NCBI GenBank assembly: GCA_031288935.1
Contig: JAITQL010000020.1
Coordinates: 1-9,558, forward strand
DNA length: 9,558 nucleotides
From: Tannerella sp.
GTDB lineage: Bacteria; Bacteroidota; Bacteroidia; Bacteroidales; Tannerellaceae
Direction: 5' to 3'
Shown here: positions 6,039 to 9,558 of the stretch, one piece after another
Layout of the letters: each line of letters starts with the position of its first letter
Position numbering within the stretch: the first letter of the stretch is position 1
Notes under the pieces: model-generated
What the model saw: only the letters and a program-made list of their open reading frames with translations
The model's database searches: none
Told to the model about the DNA's origin: nothing
Position numbers and translations under genes: made by a program

Positions 6039-6971
6039 ATGGAAAAACTCTCCATCATCATTCCCTGTTATAACGAGGAATCGTCCCTGCCCACCTCCTA
6101 CCGGCGTACCCGGAACGTACTGGATCACGTTGCCTGTGATACGGAAATCATTTATATCAACGACGGCAGCCAGGACCGGACGCGGAAGATGCTGGACGAG
6201 ATTGCCGCAGCGGATGCGCGCGTCAAGGTGATTCACTTCTCCCGGAACTTCGGACATCAGCCGGCCGTATCCGCCGGCATCAAGCATTGCGATGCCGACT
6301 GGGCGATCATTATGGACGCCGATCTGCAAGACCCGCCGGAATTGATTCCCGACATCCTGCAACTGTGCGCAAGCGAAGAGGCCAACAGCGTGTATTGCGT
6401 ACGCCGTTCGCGTGAAAACGAAAGCTGGTTCAAGCAAACGTCCGCCAAACTGTTCTACCGGACGATGAACCGGATGAGCGAAGTGAAATTCCCGCTGGAC
6501 ACAGGCGATTTCCGGTTGATTGACCGGAAGATCATGGACGAGTTCAAGCAGTTGCATGAACACGGAAAGTACATTCGCGGCCTGGTCAGCTGGATTGGCT
6601 TCAAGCAAGTACCTTTTTATTATGAGCGGAAATCCCGCATTGCCGGCGAAACGAAATACCCCTTTCGCAAGATGCTGGGATTTGCCTCTACCGCCTTGCT
6701 TTATTTCTCCAAAAAACCGTTGAAGATGGTCATGGGACTGGGATTTTTTGCCGTGCTGGTCGGTATCTTTCTGGCGATCTGGTTTACGCTGGGCAAGATT
6801 TACGGTTTTAGCAATGCCGAAACCGGCTGGACGTCACTTATTACAGTCATTACTTTTTTTGGCGGCGTCCAGTTGCTGACGGTTGGCGTACTGGGGCAAT
6901 ACATCGGCGTGCTTTTCGACGAAATCAAAAACCGCCCCGAATATATCATCGACGAAAAACGGAATTTCTGA
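6039..6971 (+). CDS. GtrB/DPM1-like polyprenyl-phosphate glycosyltransferase (GT2)
   Basis: The 310-residue inner-membrane enzyme is expected to move a sugar from a nucleotide sugar to polyprenyl phosphate on the cytoplasmic face. Its GT-A fold starts at LSIIIPCYNEE (4-14). It has INDGSQDRT (40-48), the metal-binding DAD at 93-95 within MDADLQDPPE, the FPLDTGDFRLIDR block (151-163) and an RIAGETKYPFRKM segment (200-212). Two C-terminal transmembrane helices at about 229-250 and 266-290 are typical of the GtrB/YkoT branch. The start at 6039 was chosen over an in-frame ATG at 5967 because the fold begins right after it, whereas the extension lies inside gtrA coding sequence. It follows gtrA by 7 bp. 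The sugar (glucose, mannose or other) is undetermined. Confidence 0.93.
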   Translation: MEKLSIIIPCYNEESSLPTSYRRTRNVLDHVACDTEIIYINDGSQDRTRKMLDEIAAADARVKVIHFSRNFGHQPAVSAGIKHCDADWAIIMDADLQDPPELIPDILQLCASEEANSVYCVRRSRENESWFKQTSAKLFYRTMNRMSEVKFPLDTGDFRLIDRKIMDEFKQLHEHGKYIRGLVSWIGFKQVPFYYERKSRIAGETKYPFRKMLGFASTALLYFSKKPLKMVMGLGFFAVLVGIFLAIWFTLGKIYGFSNAETGWTSLITVITFFGGVQLLTVGVLGQYIGVLFDEIKNRPEYIIDEKRNF

Positions 6972-6981
6972 GAAAAACAAC

Positions 6982-6990
6982 TACCTTTGC
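6982..6990 (+). promoter_or_regulatory. Predicted -7 element for pfkA
   Basis: TACCTTTGC is identical to the -7 elements of the TonB receptor and the TlpA-like gene and lies 28 bp before the pfkA ATG. It begins 11 bp after the glycosyltransferase stop, so pfkA can be transcribed independently of the upstream cluster. No good -33 TTTG is visible. Confidence 0.55.
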
Positions 6991-7018
6991 AGTGTTTTTT
7001 TAACTAAATCGAATCATT

Positions 7019-8002
7019 ATGTCTCAAATTATTAAATGTGTAGGCGTACTAACTTCCGGAGGAGACGCGCCGGGCATGAACGCTGCCATCCGTTCCGTTA
7101 CGCGGTCGGCGATCTATAACGGAATTGCGGTAAAGGGCATTTACCGCGGATACAGGGGATTGATAACAAACGAAATTGAAGAGTTTAAAACGCAAAATGT
7201 AAGCAATATCATCCAGCGTGGCGGAACGATTTTGAAAACCGCCCGTTGCGAGGAATTCAGGACGCCGGAAGGCCGCAGGCAGGCGTATGAAACGCTTTGC
7301 AGGGAACACATTGACGCCCTGGTCGTGATTGGTGGAGACGGCAGCCTGACCGGAGCGCGTCTGCTGGCACAGGAACACAACTATCCGATTGTCGGTTTAC
7401 CCGGAACGATTGATAACGATCTCTTTGGAACGGATATAACAATCGGGTACGACACGGCCTTGAATACGGTGATGGCCTGTGTAGACAAGATACGCGACAC
7501 TGCCTCGTCGCACGAACGGCTGTTTTTCATTGAAGTGATGGGTCGCGACGCCGGCTTTCTTGCCTTGAACGGCGCCATCGCATCGGGTGCGGAGGCGGCC
7601 ATCATTCCCGAAATTTCGATGGAAAAAGACCAGTTGGCGGAAATGATTGAAACCGGGTTCCGCAAATCAAAAAACAGCAGTATCGTACTGGTTGCCGAGA
7701 GCGAAGTGACCGGCGGCGCCATCGGCGTAGCCGAACGTGTCAAGAAGGAATATCCGCAGTTTGAAGTGCGCGTTTCCATTTTAGGGCACTTGCAGAGAGG
7801 CGTATCACCTTCCGCGCAAGATCGCATCCTGGCCACCCGCATGGGCGTGGCGGCCATCGACGCCTTGCTGGACGACCAGCGGAACGTGATGATTGGTATT
7901 CAGAACGAAGAAATCGTACACGTCCCTTTCGCCAAAGCTATTAAAAACGACAAACCCATTAACCGGGATTTATTGAATACGCTTCGGATTGTCTCCATGT
8001 GA
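7019..8002 (+). CDS. pfkA: ATP-dependent 6-phosphofructokinase
   Basis: The 327-residue cytosolic enzyme phosphorylates fructose 6-phosphate to fructose 1,6-bisphosphate, the committing step of glycolysis. It is collinear with Escherichia coli Pfk[18 protein letters not shown] (9-25), GGDGS (105-109), PGTIDND (128-134) with catalytic D132 and T130, MGRDAG (174-179) and LGHLQRG (255-261) with the substrate-binding H257 and R260. The Gly after Asp in GGDGS indicates ATP rather than pyrophosphate as donor. One oddity is Val262, where most homologues have a second Gly (RGGSP becomes RGVSP). Length is normal. The start at 7019 places the P-loop-like strand at the expected distance. It has its own promoter and faces the TlpA-like gene. 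Confidence 0.96.
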   Translation: MSQIIKCVGVLTSGGDAPGMNAAIRSVTRSAIYNGIAVKGIYRGYRGLITNEIEEFKTQNVSNIIQRGGTILKTARCEEFRTPEGRRQAYETLCREHIDALVVIGGDGSLTGARLLAQEHNYPIVGLPGTIDNDLFGTDITIGYDTALNTVMACVDKIRDTASSHERLFFIEVMGRDAGFLALNGAIASGAEAAIIPEISMEKDQLAEMIETGFRKSKNSSIVLVAESEVTGGAIGVAERVKKEYPQFEVRVSILGHLQRGVSPSAQDRILATRMGVAAIDALLDDQRNVMIGIQNEEIVHVPFAKAIKNDKPINRDLLNTLRIVSM

Positions 8003-8036
8003 GGCAGACAAACAAACGTCGGGATGAGAATGAAAT

Positions 8037-8059
8037 CCTCCTATTCGCTTAGCAGGAGG
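8037..8059. terminator. Possible stem-loop between convergent pfkA and the TlpA-like gene
   Basis: CCTCCT (8037-8042) and AGGAGG (8054-8059) form a 6-bp stem with an 11-nt loop. It overlaps the last codons and stop (8041-8043) of the minus-strand gene. There is no strong T run on either side, so it is only a weak bidirectional terminator candidate. Confidence 0.25.
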
Positions 8060-9312
8060 TCGACCAGCGCATTGAAATCTTCTTTAAAGGCTTCGTAGAA
8101 CAGTCCGGTAGCAGGACCACTGTAACCGGTGTGAATCTTCCGGACGTTGCCTTTTTTGTCGATAAAGAAGGTGGTGGGATAGCTTGAAAACGCATCTATC
8201 TCAGGCAAAACCCTGGCTATGGATGCGGCGCCTGCCTGTCCGGCAAACAGTATTTCGTACTCGATCCCGTATTTTCCACGAAGGCGGTTGATGGCTGTTT
8301 TGGCATATTCAAAGTCGTCTTTGCGTTCAAACGCCAATCCGACGATTTCCACGCCTTGGTCTCTGCGGGCTTTGTACCAGGGCGACAAAAAGCCCGTTTC
8401 ATCCAGACAGTTCGGACACCAGCTGCCAAGAATGGAGACTATCACGACCTTTCCACGGTAACGGTCGTCGTTGAGCGAAACCATCTCTCCGTTCATATCC
8501 GGCAACCGGAAGTGCAATTGCGTAAAACCGTCTTTCATGCGGGTCAGCGTGCAGGCATTTTCCAGTTCCGCCTGCCCGTTACGGACTCCTTTGAGCGCTG
8601 TCCGGCTCCGGGCGGTGTAGAAGAAGCCTTCAAACGTATCGCCGGACGTGAACTGCAACTCGATCAGGTACGGACTTTGGCCGCTGAAGGCTGAAAGCCG
8701 GACGCCGGCTTCGGTCGGCGCGCCTTCCAGGTAACGCAAGTCTCCTGAACGGGTTAAAATCGAGCCGGTAACCAGCCGGTTCTCCGAACGGAAAAGCCCC
8801 ACGTTGTGCGCCGTGTCTCCTGCGCCGATGAAACAGATGTCCCATTTGCCGTCTATCGGGATGGCGACGGGACGAGCGGCTTCTTTGAAGCGCGGCAAGT
8901 CTCCACGTTCGGCATGAAACGGGATGCCGGTGTCGTTTTCGATATAATTCTTCATGAAACGGCCTTCCATCCGGCTGCCTGACACGAACGCCCGGATGAC
9001 CGCGTCATACGGCTCGATGGGGATGATCACCGTGTCGGCTTCATGGCGGATTCCCGTGAGCGCGACCCGTTCTTCGCCGTTCATCAGCGTCACCGTGGCG
9101 GAATCCGTCCCGAAACGACTTGTCTCGAACAAAAACGGCGCCTGCCGGTCCTGTATCCTCAACTCTCCCCGCCAAAGACCGTCCTGCCATCTTCCGTCCG
9201 AAGAGTGGCAGGAGAAAAATAATACCAGCAGAGGGAGAAATGTCCATCCTCTGCCGCCTCCGCTTCCGGCAGCCCGGAAACAGGAATCGTAACAGCGCTT
9301 CTTTGTATGCAT
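8041..9312 (-). CDS. TlpA-like thiol-disulfide oxidoreductase lipoprotein
   Basis: The 423-residue predicted lipoprotein has a hydrophobic stretch WTFLPLLVLFFSC (23-35) with Cys35 as the lipidation site. Residues about 45-260 hold two similar beta-rich segments (45-122 and 154-242), followed by a TlpA/AhpC-type thioredoxin fold (about 270-423). The redox motif is SWCPNC (C299 and C302). The cis-proline is P379 in SYPTTFF, and a typical FFIDKKGNV follows. Such proteins reduce disulfides, or help cytochrome c maturation or redox stress defence, in the periplasm; the partner is unknown. The start at 9312 was chosen over an in-frame ATG at 9537 because it lies 21 bp downstream of a good promoter and gives a normal signal peptide, though with a long N-terminal basic region. 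The longer frame would run through the promoter region. Confidence 0.9.
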   Translation of the reverse strand: MHTKKRCYDSCFRAAGSGGGRGWTFLPLLVLFFSCHSSDGRWQDGLWRGELRIQDRQAPFLFETSRFGTDSATVTLMNGEERVALTGIRHEADTVIIPIEPYDAVIRAFVSGSRMEGRFMKNYIENDTGIPFHAERGDLPRFKEAARPVAIPIDGKWDICFIGAGDTAHNVGLFRSENRLVTGSILTRSGDLRYLEGAPTEAGVRLSAFSGQSPYLIELQFTSGDTFEGFFYTARSRTALKGVRNGQAELENACTLTRMKDGFTQLHFRLPDMNGEMVSLNDDRYRGKVVIVSILGSWCPNCLDETGFLSPWYKARRDQGVEIVGLAFERKDDFEYAKTAINRLRGKYGIEYEILFAGQAGAASIARVLPEIDAFSSYPTTFFIDKKGNVRKIHTGYSGPATGLFYEAFKEDFNALVDLLLSE

Positions 9313-9333
9313 GTTTTTATTGAAATTCAAGGG

Positions 9334-9366
9334 CAAAGGTAGCTTTTTTTCGCGAGAAGGCACAAA
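9334..9366 (-). promoter_or_regulatory. Predicted promoter for the TlpA-like gene
   Basis: On the minus strand the -7 element TACCTTTG reads from 9341 to 9334, and a TTTG -33 element reads from 9366 to 9363, with a 21-bp spacer. The start codon at 9312 is 21 bp downstream. Confidence 0.65.
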
Positions 9367-9456
9367 CGTCCGGGTGTTCACGATCCGGCGTTCGAAAAAG
9401 CGTCTCGCATGAAAGTAAAATACGCCCCGCGTGAAATCAGAACGTCTGCACGAAGA

Positions 9457-9481
9457 TTTTTTTGCGATATATGCGAAAAAA
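9457..9481. promoter_or_regulatory. Inverted repeat overlapping the -33 element of the last gene
   Basis: A T7-G-C arm (9457-9465) pairs with a G-C-G-A6 arm (9473-9481) over nine positions, including one T-G wobble, with a GATATAT loop. It covers the -33 TTTG and most of the spacer, so it could be an operator or simply AT-rich promoter sequence. Confidence 0.3.
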
Positions 9482-9492
9482 CAATACTTTTG
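9461..9492 (+). promoter_or_regulatory. Predicted promoter for the gene at the right edge
   Basis: TTTG (9461-9464), a 20-bp spacer and TACTTTTG (9485-9492) form a good match to the Bacteroidetes -33/-7 promoter. It points rightward, 18 bp before an ATG at 9511, and is divergent from the TlpA-like gene. The rest of 9367-9456 holds nothing I can name. Confidence 0.65.
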
Positions 9493-9510
9493 TCCCCGAA
9501 AATAAATAGC

Positions 9511-9558
9511 ATGAAAAAAGGAATGCGAATTATACATTTAATTATTCAAGTAAACAAG
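9511..9558 (+). CDS. Start of a plus-strand gene cut by the window edge, product unknown
   Basis: An ATG stands 18 bp after a good -7 element and opens a frame of 16 codons (MKKGMRIIHLIIQVNK) that is still open at the last base. The basic then hydrophobic beginning could be the start of a signal peptide or membrane segment, but too little is present to say. A second in-frame ATG at 9523 is an alternative start. The call rests on the promoter and the A-rich leader, not on protein similarity. Confidence 0.5.
   Translation, partial: MKKGMRIIHLIIQVNK

Noticed and set aside
4876..6971. Defence or secondary-metabolite operon
   Set aside because: GtrA and the GtrB-like enzyme explain two of the three genes as ordinary envelope glycosylation. 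No nuclease, helicase, toxin or synthetase domain is visible.
9313..9537. 75-residue N-terminal extension of the TlpA-like protein
   Set aside because: It would run through the predicted -33/-7 promoter and bury the signal peptide; the ATG at 9312 gives a normal lipoprotein signal.

Overview
The window reads as chromosomal DNA from a moderately GC-rich member of the Bacteroidales/Bacteroidota. The grounds are: Bacteroidetes-type promoters with a TAnnTTTG -7 element (TACCTTTGC occurs identically upstream of three genes), starts without Shine-Dalgarno sequences, a TonB-dependent receptor with an N-terminal carboxypeptidase-regulatory-like domain, and a PorX-type response regulator/PglZ phosphatase fusion, which is typical of this phylum. 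No rRNA, tRNA or CRISPR array is visible.

Layout. Bases 1-90 hold degenerate tandem repeats, including an 8-bp repeat that runs into the promoter of a TonB-dependent outer membrane receptor (129-2303, +). The receptor faces tsaE (2735-3148, -), and the convergent gap between them contains the most striking object in the window. This is a 309-bp element (2340-2648) bounded by 17-bp imperfect terminal inverted repeats (15/17) that directly abut a perfect 10-bp direct duplication, TTACCCGAAG. Three quarters of its body is an array of eleven 21-bp repeats. It looks like a non-autonomous MITE-like insertion with an unusual internal minisatellite. Next come tsaE and porX (3155-4705, -), 6 bp apart and probably co-transcribed.

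Across a divergent intergenic region is a tight plus-strand cluster: an unrecognised, possibly helical-repeat protein (4876-5625), a GtrA-family four-helix membrane protein overlapping it by 26 bp (5600-6031), and a GtrB/DPM1-like family 2 glycosyltransferase (6039-6971). The last two form the usual pair for making and handling polyprenyl-phosphate-linked sugar. pfkA (7019-8002, +) follows with its own promoter, facing a lipoprotein thiol-disulfide oxidoreductase of the TlpA type (8041-9312, -). At the right edge a new plus-strand gene begins at 9511 behind a good promoter and is cut off.

Most genes are housekeeping or envelope functions: iron/cofactor or nutrient uptake, envelope-stress/secretion signalling, t6A tRNA modification, glycolipid decoration, glycolysis and periplasmic redox. 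I found no multi-gene defence, biosynthetic or phage system. The novelty is concentrated in the repeat element at 2330-2658.
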